Shown: positions 33,301 to 44,128, numbered from the stretch's first letter. The stretch is DNA of 64,000 bases from Clusia tigrina (GCA_920105625.2 OV050030.1:184454315-184518314); one strand, 5' to 3'. Notes: generated by a model from the letters alone, not told the origin. Numbers and translations are program-made.

Positions 33301-34480
33301 ATAAAACAAATATTAATTTGGTTGCAGAATATTAATTTGGTTGCAGATAGACTACGGAAGCCCTATAAGTTCAATTCAAAGGTCAATGGTGCCGAAAAAT
33401 ATTTGGGTTAAATAAAAGTGTACTAAAAATTTTTGGGTCAATTAAATACTATTTTAGTACTAAAAAAATATGTATAGATTTAATTGTGGTGGCGAACGAG
33501 TCCTGGGCCATGGATCTGTTGTCCTTCGGAGAGATTTTGTGGAAATTACTGGATCTAAAATACTAATTGGTAACGAAGCTAATTTTGAAGAAAATGTAAG
33601 CAACACTGCAGGCCAAAATATAAAAGAGCAATATGATGAAACAAATTTTGATAGGCAAATTTTTAAAATAGATGTTTTTGATGAAGAGCTATACAAAATT
33701 ATTGATGTGATAGCTTACAAAGCCAAATTTTATTTGACCAAATATTTGAAAAATTATGTAAAACCTTTGCGATCAAATGAACCAAAGATAAAGAGCAAAA
33801 TGGAGCTAGTTTTAGAAAATCCTAAGCCTTTTAATTGTCCTCCTCGAAGGTTATCATACTCTGAAAAATCAGAGTTACAAAAAACGATAGATGAGTATTT
33901 AGGGAAAGGTTTTATACAACCAAGTGAATCAGAATTTGTATCGCCGATTGTACTGGTAAGGAAAAAGACGGGGGAACTGAAAATGTGTGTGGATTACCGG
34001 GCACTTAACAAAGTTACAGCAAAAGATAACTATCCAAATCCCTTAATAGATGACTTATTAGACAGGTTGGCGAATAGAAACTTTTTCACAAAATTAGAGT
34101 TGAAAAATTGTTTCTTCCACGTTTTTATGGATGAAGATTCGGTTAAGTATACATCTTTTATTACGCCATTAGGTCAGTTTGAGTTTCTAAGAATGCCGTT
34201 TGGGCTAAGAAATGCGCCGTCTGTTTTCCAGAGATTTGTTAACAAAATTTTTTCAGGTATGATTAGGGAAGGAAAAGGCATTATATATTTGGATGATATC
34301 ATGATTGCAACAAAGGACATTTTACAATACTAAGGGAAGTTTTTAAGAAATTAGTAGAAAACAATTTATAGTTAAGGATTGATAAGTGCAAGTTCTTAAG
34401 TACAAAGGGAAAGTATTTACGATGCACGATTTCTAGAAGTAGAATCAAGGCCGATGAAAAAGGAACAGAGGCTATAAAAA
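33301..34480 (+). pseudogene. Gypsy B protease remnant and reverse transcriptase
   Basis: RT block 33470-34333: PPRRLSYSEKSELQKTIDEY, KGFIQPSESEFVSPIVLVRKK, MCVDYRALNK, RMPFGLRNAPSVFQRF, and YLDDIMIATKD with both Asp at about 34288-34320. The first catalytic motif reads TKLELKNCFFHV, where TKLDLKNGFFHV is expected, so the first Asp is Glu here; the mirrored copy has the same change. The frame breaks at 34331. Both copies were therefore already inactive before the palindrome formed. Confidence 0.85.
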
Positions 34481-35275
34481 TAATATAACAATAATGTAAC
34501 AATTATTCCAATCCCCAGAAAGGTTCAAAATGGTTCAAAGTTTCTTAGAAGTATGTTCATATTTTAGACATTTTATAAAAGATTTTTCAATTTTAGCAAA
34601 ACCTTTACATGATTTAACAAAAAAATAAAAAATTAAAAATTTCAGTTTAAACACGTTTGAATTATTGAAGCAAAAATTAGCAGAAACACCAGTTTTAGCA
34701 CTCTATGACCCAACTGCTGAAACTAAGTTACATTGCGATGCCAGCTCAATAGGTTTTGGAGCAATTCTGTTACAAAGAAAAGAAGATAATAAACTACATC
34801 CAATTTTCTATTTTTCAAAAAGAACAACAGAAACTGAATCAAAATATCATAGTTATGAATTAGAAACGTTGGCTATAATTATTGCTCTGAAAAGGTTTAG
34901 AATATACTTACAAGGTAAGAGATTCAAAATTATTACTTACTGTAATTCGTTGACAATGACGTTAAATAAAAAGGAATTAAATCCAAGGATCGCCAGATGG
35001 GCCTTGGAACTTCAAAATTACGATTACATTTTAGAGCACCGCGAAGGAAAACGAATGCAACATGTTGATGCGCTGAGTAGAAATACAAATATATTAGTAG
35101 TAGAAACAAAGACATTTGAAGATAATTTAATCATTTGTCAAGGGAAAGACAACAATTTAACTAAGTTACGAGAAGATTTACAAACGAAAGAAAATAGTTT
35201 CTATGAAATGCGTATTGGGTTAAAATATAAAAAAAGACAATTTGCTCTTATTCTACGTACTTGAAGCCATGGAAG
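34481..35275 (+). pseudogene. Gypsy B RNase H
   Basis: Block 34665-35264: KLHCDASSIGFGAILLQ (first Asp), SKYHSYELETLAIIIALKRF (Glu), ITYCNSL where TDCNSL is usual, so one catalytic Asp is Tyr, and HVDALSRN (last Asp). The same Tyr occurs in the mirrored copy (56386-56985). It degrades the RNA strand during reverse transcription in active elements. Confidence 0.82.
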
Positions 35276-36330
35276 AACATGTTTTGTACAAATACCATTA
35301 TGAAATGGGACTTGTAGGTATTGATAAGATGACCGAGTTAATTACAAAAAGTTATTGGTTTAGCAATATTCGACAAAATAAGCTGAAAAGCCTAAGAATA
35401 ACTGTTTAAGTTCTATCGCATTTTCGGCTAAAAATGGTAAACAGGAAGGTTATTTGCATAACATCCCTAAAGGTAATATTCCATTCGAAACATTACAAAT
35501 TAATCACTATAGACCAATTAATGACACAGGTAACACAAAAAAACATCTCCTAGCAATAATCGACGGATTTACAAAATTTGTTAGATTATACACAGCAAAA
35601 ACTACAAAGTCGAAAGAAGCCATTGGGGTATTAAAATATTATTTTAGAGCATATAGCAGGCCTATAGTGCCCGATAGAGGAACTTGTTTTAACTCAAATG
35701 AATTTGCAGAATTTTTAGAAGCAAATAACATACTCGTACACCTCATAAAGATAGCAACAGCTTCTCCGCAAGCAAACGGACAGGTGGAAAGGGTGAATAG
35801 AACAATAGGAATGATAGCGAAATTGTCAGACAATAAGAAGGATGGAGCGAAATTGTCAGACAATAAGAAAAATGGACAGTGGGATAAAACTTTACAAACA
35901 GTTGAACATACAATGAATAACACGTGCCATCGGTCAACTAATCAACACCCAAGTGTTTTGCTTTTCGGAGTTCCACAGAAAGGAAAAGTTGTAGATACTC
36001 TCAAAGAAAATTTAATAGAAAGAGAGCAAGGTGCATTTACAAGGAATTTAGAAACTATACGTCAAATAGCCAAAGCAAAACAAGAGAAATTAACTTTGAT
36101 TCACACATAGGCGTATCAAAAAAGTTTATTCCCAAGTTTAACGGACCCTATAGAATAGCAAACAGTTTCCGAAACGATTGCTATTTACTGGATGATGTAG
36201 GCGGTTTTCAACAGTCCCGTACCCCTTACAATGGATTTTGGGCGATAGCAAATTTAAAACCATGGTTCAATGGTCGTGACAGGATAGTAGATGAAAATAA
36301 TATTAATAAAACTCCAAAATAACAATGTTA
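35276..36330 (+). pseudogene. Gypsy B integrase
   Basis: The HHCC region is degraded near 35290-35420. Core block 35454-36110: FETLQINHYRPI (first Asp changed to Asn in ..INHY.. where IDH-type is expected), VPDRGTCFNSNEF (second Asp) and QANGQVERVNRTI (Glu). A 30-bp tandem duplication gives AKLSDNKKDGAKLSDNKKNG (35815-35878). Both arms share it. The C-terminal tail is at 36100-36320 and the stop follows before the 3' LTR. Confidence 0.8.
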
Positions 36331-36365
36331 AGATCAGGTGATCATAAATGTCAGGATGGCCGTTT

Positions 36366-36595
36366 TGTAGCAATATATGTAAAAATGTATATAACCATTT
36401 CTTATCATATGTATGTATTTTTTAGGTTATTGTGAACTGATCATTGATATAAAATCTATTACAAATTGGATCATGTCATATTCGAAGATTTTAAAGAAGA
36501 CGAACGAATTCAGTTCGTGTTTGGCGGTCGTAGTTGAAAGACGCAAATAAAGAAAAAGTAAAGTAATAAACAAAGTCTTTTAAAGCTTGCTAAAA
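36366..36595 (+). repeat. 3' LTR of Gypsy B
   Basis: Starts TGTAGCAATATATG after GGATGGCCGTT; no clear polypurine tract is seen. It matches the 5' LTR through AAAGCTTGCTAAAA. The mirrored LTR is at 55055-55284. Confidence 0.87.
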
Positions 36596-37330
36596 TCTGA
36601 TTTAAAAAAAATACATTTCTTCGGATGGAGTTTTAAGTTTGTTTTTCGACAAATTTCGAAAACAGATCTTAAATTGGCAAGCATATGTGCTTCAGAGCAT
36701 CCGACTATTAAAAGGTCGTCCATATAGACAAAAGCTTTATTTGGACTTAAACCTGAGAATGCTAACGACATTATACTCTGAAACGAATTAAGGGCTATTT
36801 TTAATCCGTCTTTATCTAGTTCTATTTGGTGGAATTCGTTCATAAGATCTAACTAAAGTATTTGTCTCTACCCAATTGGTCCACGATATCGTCAATTCTT
36901 GTGGAGTATACTATAGTTTTTAATGTAAACTGGAATTTTATTATTGACACGTAATGTTTGTCTATAGAAATTGTTATACGTTATGTTATCTGATTCAATT
37001 GCAAATATATCGGTAAATGACGATCAAAGTTCCAAAAGTTTTCTCTGGCCTGAAGTGGACAATTTTTTTATATTTTGTCGAGTATCTCTTGTCTTTCAGG
37101 AGAGTCATTTGAGCAGTTAAAATTTATAACATAATAAGAGTCAAGGCTTTCAGTTTCCACAGAAATGTTTTCTATTAATAAATTTTTATCTGTAGTGTTA
37201 TCGATGCGAACAAAAGTGTTATTTTTGTTAACAATAGTATTTTCAACAAAGACACCATTAGCTATCTCCTGTGTTGGGATTAATAATTCATTTTCTGTAG
37301 AGGCTATAAATACTCTCTTTATCACTTCGG
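36596..37330 (-). pseudogene. Gypsy A/C protease-RT region, internally deleted
   Basis: Minus-strand block 37325-37068 (MIKRVFIASTENELLIPTQE, VFVENTIVNKNN) is the protease/RT linker. A block with YNNFYRQTLRVNNKIPVYIK (about 36970-36910) leads, after loss of most of the RT fingers, to FHQIELDKDGLKIALNSFQ (about 36840). Then come MSLAFSGLSPNKAFVYMDDL (YMDD box, about 36730) and NLKLHPKKCIFF. The reading stops at Gypsy B. The right arm mirror is 54325-55054. Confidence 0.8.
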
Positions 37331-37994
37331 CTCTTGCGGGGAGCGAATGGTGTGTCTAAAATTTGTAAATGAGCAAAAGGTCGTAAAAGATTTGATCTAA
37401 TTATAAAATAATTTGTTTCATGCCAATAGTAATCAAAACACAATTATTTTTTTTTATAAAATCAAGTCCTATAATGCCATCGCATAGTATAGGAAAGGCA
37501 TTATTTACGATATGAAAATTATGAGATATTTTAAATTCTTTAAAAAAAAAATTGTGTTTGCAACACAGCCTACTGTTGAGATAATACCTTCATGAATATT
37601 GTGAGTATTTTGAAAGTCATTTAATGGGGAGCATTCTTGTTTTCCGGAATGGCTTCAATTTTTCGGATACTACTCGCTTGTCTGCCAATTTTATGGTATC
37701 TAGTATTATTTTGGTAATTGTTTGGGGTCTATAGTTTCGGTTACGATTTTGATTGTTGATATTGTTGTAACCTGAGTTAGAATAGTTTTGGTTGTAATAA
37801 CCACCTCTACTTCTATTATTATATCCTCTTCTACCTCTGTATCTTTGATTGTATTAGTTTATGCTCTCTGTTAATTTAGTTTATGCTCACTGTATTATCA
37901 GTGTCGGCATTTAGATCGATGAACTTTGTAAATACAATGTTGAGATTAGTAAAGTTACCTGCTTTCATTAAGAGTTTTACTTCTGGCGACCGAG
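37331..37994 (-). pseudogene. Gypsy A/C gag C-terminal region and protease start
   Basis: Minus-strand reading SPEVKLLMKAGNFTNLNIVF leads into an Asn/Arg/Gly/Tyr-rich RNA-binding-type tail (NRSRGGYYNQNYSNSGYNN region, about 37720-37860). Degraded protease-like sequence follows near 37440-37560 (PILCDGIIGLDFI). It is separated from the gag N-terminal part by the element at 38000-39462. Without that insert and one CGTTT copy, the frame is continuous as KSIVNARSPEVK. Confidence 0.75.
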
Positions 37995-37999
37995 CGTTT

Positions 38000-39462
38000 T
38001 TATACCCTTTACCTTTAAAAAAGGTAAATAGGGTATACTAGCTTTGTGCTTTTGAGAGGTGTTGCAATTTCGAGAAGGAGGCGTGGTAGGTATGGACATA
38101 CTCGTATATATACAGATATGATCAGAGCTATCTTAGAGCTATCTTAATGACTAGCTTCGTTAGAGCTATCTTAATGAAATTTTGCAAAAGTATAGTCTGG
38201 AAAAAGATACAGAACCAGATTGCTATATGGGCCGATTTGGGCAAAGACCACGCCTACCTCCCATATAAGGAACTTTTTCACCCTTTTTAAAATGCCTATA
38301 ACTTCGGTCCGATTGATGGAATCGTGTCGCAATGTGGCAGTTATGGAGATGTGGGTCCTACTAAACACTATGCAGAAAGTGGGCGGTATATATTAAGTGC
38401 CACGCCCACTATTAACAAATATTAATAACTTAAGTTCTGGTGGAGATTTACGAACGAAATTTTACTTGAAGGAATATGTGGACATTATAAAGCTATCTGC
38501 AATAAATGGGGCTGATCAGGGAAAAGACACGCCCACTTTTGATATAAGGAACTTTCGGGTGGCCTACCTATGCTCGTATTGATTCCAGCGGAATAAAAAT
38601 TGGCAGAAATATGCATGGGGTTCATAATAGTGTGTATGCAGAATATGGAGATCATAATACAACTGCCACGCCCACAATTAGCCAAAAATCATTACTAGGT
38701 TCCTATTAAAGATTTATCAACGAAATTTTGCAGGAATATTGCGGGAAATAACAGTAAACACCACACAAAAAATGGGCGTGTTATTTTTCCAGCCACGCCC
38801 ACAATTGACATATTATTATAACTTACGACCTATACAATATTTTTGGACGAAATTATATATTAGTACATATATGGACCCTACAGAGCCATATGCAAGAATG
38901 GGGGTCGTTCTGATGAAGGATACGCCTCCCTCCCATATAATTAACTTTGGCAACCCTACTTTAAAGCAATTACCCTATCTATGCTTCTAGTGATGATATA
39001 TTAATACAAATTGGTAGATGTATACATTGAATCTGTTCTAGGATGCATTCCAAATATGGGCAGATTATTGCTACTGCCACGCCCACAATTAACCAAAAAT
39101 CATTACTAGGTTCCTATTAAAGATTTATCTACGAAATTTCACAGGAGTGTTGCGGGTACTAACATTAAACGCCACAAAAAAAATGGGCGTGTTATTTCTA
39201 CAGCCACGCCCAATATTGACATATTAGTATAACTTACGACCTATACAATATTTTTGGACGAAATTTTACATTAGGGGTTATATTGACACTACAAAGCCAT
39301 AGACAAGAAATGGCGCCGATATAATCATTTCAAGGTACCCTGTCAAAAATTACCGTTAGTATGCTCCTAATGATGATTTATGAAGAAAATATCCCCATTG
39401 TTGAACTTGCACGCACAAGGGTATTTCGTAGTCGGTCTAACCCGACTTCAGACTTCTTTACT
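38000..39462. mobile_element. 1.46-kb non-coding element with 5-bp target duplication
   Basis: Flanked by CGTTT at 37995-37999 and 39463-39467, and inserted in Gypsy A/C gag. It has no ORF of note. Two imperfect copies of a ~410-bp unit (about 38670-39075 and 39078-39480) share CACGCCCACAATTA and AATCATTACTAGGTTCC blocks. CCACGCCCAC recurs through the element. The left end reads TTATACCCTTTACC with a short inverted pair. The right end has the hairpin AGTCGG-TCTAAC-CCGACT (39429-39446) before CTTCTTTACT. There are no terminal inverted repeats, LTRs or poly(A). Its class is unknown. The mirror is at 52181-53657. Confidence 0.7.
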
Positions 39463-39467
39463 CGTTT

Positions 39468-39969
39468 ACAATGGACTTAACGGCCGTTTGTGTAGCATAG
39501 TTTTGAGCTACTTGTGGACTAAGTCCGTCTGACAGGTAAGCGTTTTGCAATTGTGAGGTTAATTGCTCTATTTCTTTTGCATACTCTGTTGTTTTTTTTG
39601 AAGTTTGTTTTGTATTAAGCAACTTTGCGGATGCTGATTGTGCTGACTCACGTTTGATTTCCTGTTTTAATGTAGCCTTTAGTGCTGAGATTGTTTGTCT
39701 GTTATCTTCTTCGTCTGTATCTGTTTCTAATTATTCTTGCTCGCTATCATCCGTCTCAGTTCCTCTGCTTCTTTTTTATGAAACGATGTGTATTTTTCAT
39801 ATTGCCTATGTAATGTTGCTCTAATATTGTTAAAAGTTTCAATTAGTATTTTAACGTGTTTATTCAATGTAGCAGATTTAATTTTTCTATTTTGACTTAC
39901 GCTTTTATAAGATTGTTTAAACTTAGTTTCTAATGGCTTTAAAGTTTGCAGAATGGACTCCAATTGCAT
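39468..39969 (-). pseudogene. Gypsy A/C gag N-terminal region
   Basis: Starts at ATG 39967-39969 (MQLESILQTLKPLETKFKQ). Lys-rich helical sequence runs to a stop at 39727. The reading resumes with ETDTDEEDNRQTISALKATL and then LSDGLSPQVAQNYATQTAVKSIVN up to the inserted element. Such coiled-coil-rich gag N-termini occur in mdg1/412-type elements. In the mirror at 51674-52175 the same stop is present. Confidence 0.75.
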
Positions 39970-40588
39970 ATTTAATTATTATTAGCACTTAAAATCATAC
40001 CTTATATATTATATATCTACTACTTTTGCTGCTGAATTTTGTTGTCATCTTCATTATTTGACTCAGTGTGTTCCGATTGTAGATCGATGTTTAGTTCGTT
40101 GTTGTTGCTACAATTGTAGATTGATGTTAAATTCTGTTTTGCCCACGTGCAATGCCATTGAAACCCTTCTTTATCGCCGCTCGTATCCATTTAATAATGT
40201 ATATAATTAATATCATTATTGATATTAATATTAGTATGACTTCCACCAAGTTAATTTCGTCAGACTTAATTAAAGTTTGTTCATTGTTTATTTAGCTTTT
40301 TCAATGTTGAATGTTTTTATGATTTCGTTATTGTCTTTTTCTTCCACCGTTTTGCCTACTTCGTATCCGTCGAAGATTAATGGGACAGTGGACAGTATTT
40401 TTTTCCACTACGACATTTTTAAATATGTATATTACTTCAATTAACAATACACATGTTTCGCAATTCCTTGCGTTGACGGTTTTCTTAATTGTTTAAATTT
40501 TATTATTATTTTTTCGTACTCGATGAGACACTTCTCTTTTTATTTCATTTTTATTACTTTATATATATAACTCTTTATATATAACATC
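39970..40588 (-). other. Gypsy A/C 5' leader
   Basis: Leader between the primer site and gag, without a long ORF. It is rich in ATT and AT repeats (TATATATAACTCTTTATATATAAC at 40560-40583). Only its gag-proximal 250 bp survive in the right arm (51426-51673). Confidence 0.6.
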
Positions 40589-40605
40589 TCCTGGCAGGAT
40601 CGCCA
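40589..40605 (-). other. Primer-binding site of Gypsy A/C
   Basis: On the minus strand TGGCGATCCTGCCAGGA begins directly after the LTR end. It starts with TGG, complementary to the tRNA CCA end. It resembles, with mismatches, the tRNA-Arg site of 412/mdg1-type elements. The tRNA identity is unsure. Confidence 0.55.
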
Positions 40606-40939
40606 TGTTATAAAAAGACGAACCACTTGGTTTGAATGTCCGTCCAAAACTGACTTTATTGAACCCACTCTTTCTTACAATAATTCATAATTATAATTTA
40701 CATACATTCTTAACGCTAAACAAATTGCAAAGTAAGTGAAAATACACCGTTAGGTGAATCATATTTGGTATTCTATTTAAACGCAACTTGATATTAGCAA
40801 TTGTGCAGGGTTACTCAAGTGCATAGAAATATTTATGGTATGACTAATCAGCTTGACACTTTGGCAATATCAAAGTGTCAAGTGCTGAGTGTTTCGGTTA
40901 TTGACTTGTATTAGTCACAAACGTTGCATTTTCACTACA
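40606..40939 (-). repeat. 5' LTR of Gypsy A/C
   Basis: 334 bp. On the minus strand it starts TGTAGTGAAAATGCAACG and ends TTATAACA (TG...CA ends), followed by the primer site. A TTCAATAAAGTC polyadenylation-like signal lies at about 40655-40665. No second LTR is present in the window. It is deleted from the right arm. Confidence 0.82.
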
Positions 40940-43415
40940 ATGGAATGAAGTTACTCCAGCTTAACCTCAATCACTGCACAGCTGCACAAGACCTACTTGA
41001 GTAGACGGCGAGAGAGCACAAGATCGACGCCGCTGTGCTCAGTGAACCATATTGTCGGAAGCACCAAGGAGTCTGGGTCGAGAAAATGCTTGCCGAGCTG
41101 CATTATGGGTGTGTGGAGTCAAGCCACCTCAACTCGGGGACGTCAGGAGGGATGAAAACTACGTCAAAGCAACCATAAGAGGAACCACGGTGTACAGTTG
41201 CTACAGGGCACCAAGCCTAACTACGGATTAGTTTGAGTCGGCAGTAGACAGACTTGTCCTAGATACACACGGCAGGAACCCTGTAGTAATTGCTGACGAT
41301 TTCAACTCATGAGCATCTGAATGGGGCTGCGGCCGTACTAAGCCAAAGGGTCATATCCTCATGGATGCACTCGCAACACTTTACGTGATCCTCTTGAATA
41401 CCGGCGAGATGACTTTTGCAAAGCATGGCATGCTGCGAGGAGAAGGTATCAATGTTCTATACGGAAACCAGATTCCCTGCAGAAACACCAGGCCTTCAAG
41501 GTAGCCAGAAATGTACAAAAGAAGGCAATTAAGCAGAGCAAGAGCACCAGATTCGCTGAATTGTGCGCACAGGTTGAGGATGACTCATGGGGCATGGCAC
41601 ATAGACGTTGTCATGCGAAAATTGCCTGCTATAGGCAGCCGCTCCCAACCTGTCGAATGTTGCTCAGACGCATAGTGGCACAGCTCTTTCCAGTACATAA
41701 TTATGTCCCATACGAGCTCCCTCTCGAGCAAACGAAGGAATCCATACCCAGTGTGATTATAGATGAGGTGTTCCGGGCGGTTGGGAAGTTTGGAGACCAG
41801 AAAGCACCTGGCTCAGAGAGAATTCCCAACCGAGTGCTCAAGACCGCACCTGCACTGAACCCAGAGCCACTGATGAATATGTACGACGCCTGCCTGAGAG
41901 AAGGCATTTTCCGAAAGAGATGGAAGAGGCAATGACTGGTCCTGGCGCTGAAAGCCAACAAACCAACAGTGGACCCTTCAGAGTAATGCCCGTTGTGCAT
42001 GTTAGATGCGGCGGGAAAAATTTTGGATCGGATAATCTGTGACAGGATTGATGAGGCCATTGCAAATTCTGGAGGGCTCTCAAAACGGCATTATGGCTTC
42101 CGGAAGGCGAGATCCACCGTGGACGCCATCAACGAACTTGTCCAGACGGCCAAAACAGCGATCCAGGGGAAACGATGGAGGGGTGGAACCAAGAGGTATT
42201 GCCTTGTGGTCACCCTAGATGTCAAAAACACTTTCAACTCAGCTAGCTGGGAACGCATAGCCAGAGCGTTAGCCGAGTTTGCGGTACCCATCTACCTGAG
42301 GCGAATGATTGCCAGTTACTTCAGCGACAGGATCCTGCTCTACCAGTCCGAAAAAGGTGTGAAGTTGCACAAGATTATCGGAGGAGTTCCCCAGGAATAG
42401 GTGCTTGGACCGTTACTCTGGAATGCTATGTACGACGGCATCCTTCGTGTACAGGTCCCTGATGGTATCAAAATCATCAGATACGCGGACGACCTAGCAT
42501 TGGTAATCACAGCTAAATACTTGGAGGAAGTAGTAGCAGAGGCCAACCGAACTTTGGCTACACCATCTGAAGATGGCTTGCAAACGTTGCACTTAGCTTG
42601 GCTGAACATAAAACCGAGACAATCCTGGTTTCGAGCAGCAGGGATTGGAGGTAGTGGAAATAAGAATACTTTTGCTTACCTTCAAAGAACATCTACGGCG
42701 CGTGGGAGATAAGGCAGCACACACATGTTCTCTCCTATGTAGAATAATGCCCAATATGGGAGGACCCAGTCAGCGGAAAAGGCAACTCATCGCCGGGGTT
42801 GTCAGATCCATTATTCTCTATGCAGCGCCAATAAGGGCCGAAAATGCGGATGTGAAGGCTTACGTCGGCACCATTGAAACAGCATACAGGACAAGTGCAC
42901 TACGAGTGATCTGCGCATACTGCACCGTATCCACAGATGCCACCTTGGTAATAGCCGGCAAGACTCCCGTGAACCTGCTAGCGAGAGAAGCGATGAACCT
43001 CTACCACGCCAAAGGGACACACGCGACAAATGTAGAAGAGCTCTTGGCAATTGTAAAGCGGAGGACCCTTCAAGAGTGGCAAGCCCAGTGGGACACTTCT
43101 ACAAGTGGCCGCTGGACAAGAAGGTTGATCTCGAACATTCAGCAATGGGTAAGCAGGTCGCATGGTGAGGCAAATTACTACGTCACACAATTGCTGACAG
43201 GCCATGGAGGTTTTCGGGCATATTTGCACAGATTCCACTTGGAGGAATCCCGCGGCTGTGCAAACTGTAGAGGCACAGAGATAGAAGATCCCAAACATAG
43301 CTTCTTCTATTGCCCCCGTTATAAAAGTGCTAGAGAGGTACTAGAAGGAGTGTGTGGAGAGCTCGTGATGCCCGATAACATAGACATAACATGCCCCCCC
43401 CCGGAGAAGTATTAA
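40940..43415 (+). pseudogene. R1 copy 2 ORF2: endonuclease, RT, C-terminal Cys/His domain
   Basis: Starts near ATG 40945 (MKLLQLNLNHC, the usual R1-clade ORF2 start). The endonuclease is degraded to about 41440, with IADDFNS where AGDFN is usual (about 41293). RT: KAPGSERIPNRVLKTAPALNPE (about 41801), YGFRKARSTVDAINELVQTA (42091 on), VTLDVKNTFNSASW (about 42211), GGVPQE then a stop at 42398, and RYADDLALVITAK (about 42480). The C-terminal domain has HGGFRAYLHRF and CANCRGTEIEDPKH with a final Cys (43255-43315). Stops at 41934 and 42398 and frame changes near 42560-42645 inactivate it. Confidence 0.83.
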
Positions 43416-43553
43416 AAAAAAAACAAAAAAAGGCGCCCTGACTGCAGGCAACAACTCTGCTGGACAACTAGAAGTATTACACCGAAGTGGTTGACCAGCA
43501 AAAGCTGAAGGTGGCCCAAGGACAATTGGACGACAATAACAACAAGCACAGAC
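43416..43553. repeat. Short fragment related to the solo LTR
   Basis: After an A-rich run (43414-43431), the segment with CTGAAGGTGGCC-AAGGACAA and AACAACAAGCAC resembles 27758-27810 of the solo LTR. The BEL copy 2 LTR starts directly after it. The fragment is mirrored at 49988-50125. Confidence 0.55.
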
Positions 43554-44074
43554 TGTTGCATTCTAAGCGAAGTCAACAACCGCTGTAATGCACGCCCTTG
43601 ACTGCGGCCAACAACAGCGCAAATCGCTGACAACGAATTTTCACGTGCATCAGCACTTTGTGCACATTAATTGCAGGTTTTTTCGCATTACCTTTTTATT
43701 ACTTTTTTCTGTTTTATTTTATATGTAAAATATCTAAGTAAGCAATAATGGCTCAATTGTAATAGTATAAATTAAGTGAAATTATTAAATATGTATCAGT
43801 TCTTTGAAACCTATCAACGAGTGCTTTATTTAATTGGTCATTCCGGAGATCTGGTTATATGCACTAGTATCTTCACTCAACAATAGACTTGGTTTTATAC
43901 CTAGGCTACTTCCCACATAATTATGGAAGATCTGGTTATAAGCACCAGTAACTTCATCCAATATTAGTCTTGGTTTTGCACCTAGGCTATTTCATAACCA
44001 TAAAACAAGTGTCTGGAGTATCTACCAGGACTCAGCATAAGTAAGGTGGAATAAAAAAATTCCCACTCTCCACA
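43554..44074 (+). repeat. 5' LTR of BEL copy 2
   Basis: 521 bp, starts TGTTGCATTC and ends CTCCACA. Nearly the same as 11697-12219. It mirrors 49467-49987 with no length change. Confidence 0.93.
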
Positions 44075-44075
44075 T

Positions 44076-44093
44076 TGGTGACCCCGACGTGAT
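44076..44093 (+). other. Primer-binding site of BEL copy 2 (tRNA-Trp)
   Basis: TGGTGACCCCGACGTGAT is the complement of the 3' end of a eukaryotic tRNA-Trp including CCA, over 18 bases. It lies one base after the LTR. The tRNA sequence is recalled, not searched. Confidence 0.8.
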
Positions 44094-44128
44094 CCTGTGC
44101 CTGATCACAATCATCGTAGAAGCTTAAT

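Larger units (their letters stand above)
31792..36595 (+). mobile_element. Ty3/Gypsy element B (mdg3/Micropia-like), complete length
   Basis: A 4,804-bp element with two LTRs of about 230 bp (31792-32020 and 36366-36595), a primer site resembling the tRNA-Leu 3' end, gag, and pol in the order RT, RNase H, integrase. It is inserted in the RT gene of Gypsy A/C. The flanks join without a visible 4-bp duplication (ACACCT before, TCTGATTT after). The right palindrome arm carries a second copy in reverse (55055 to beyond 64000). Confidence 0.88.
30227..40939 (-). mobile_element. Ty3/Gypsy element A/C (mdg1/412-like), split by Gypsy B
   Basis: A single minus-strand element. The order from right to left is 5' LTR (40606-40939), primer site, leader, gag, protease/RT (36596-37330), then Gypsy B, then the RT end, RNase H and integrase (30227-31791). 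The reading on both sides of Gypsy B joins as KCIFFKS / VTFLGHRYTDKGI, a standard Gypsy RT stretch. The integrase C-terminus and 3' LTR are missing at the junction with LINE J2. It sits at the start codon region of R1 copy 2 ORF2. Confidence 0.82.
19436..43415 (+). mobile_element. R1-clade LINE copy 2, split into several parts by insertions
   Basis: Parts on the plus strand in the right order: 5' UTR fragment 19436-19690, ORF1 26004-26975 and 28259-28758, ORF2 40940-43415. They are separated by a Gypsy element, a solo LTR, a truncated LINE and a second Gypsy with its own nested elements. The order and orientation fit one original element. That the 5' UTR fragment belongs to the same copy is inference. 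ORF2 from near its start to 41784 is absent from the mirrored right arm. Confidence 0.6.

Noticed and set aside
38400..39200. CCACGCCCAC boxes as a promoter of a host gene
   Set aside because: No ORF or exon-like structure nearby. The boxes repeat within a transposed element that has its own target duplication.
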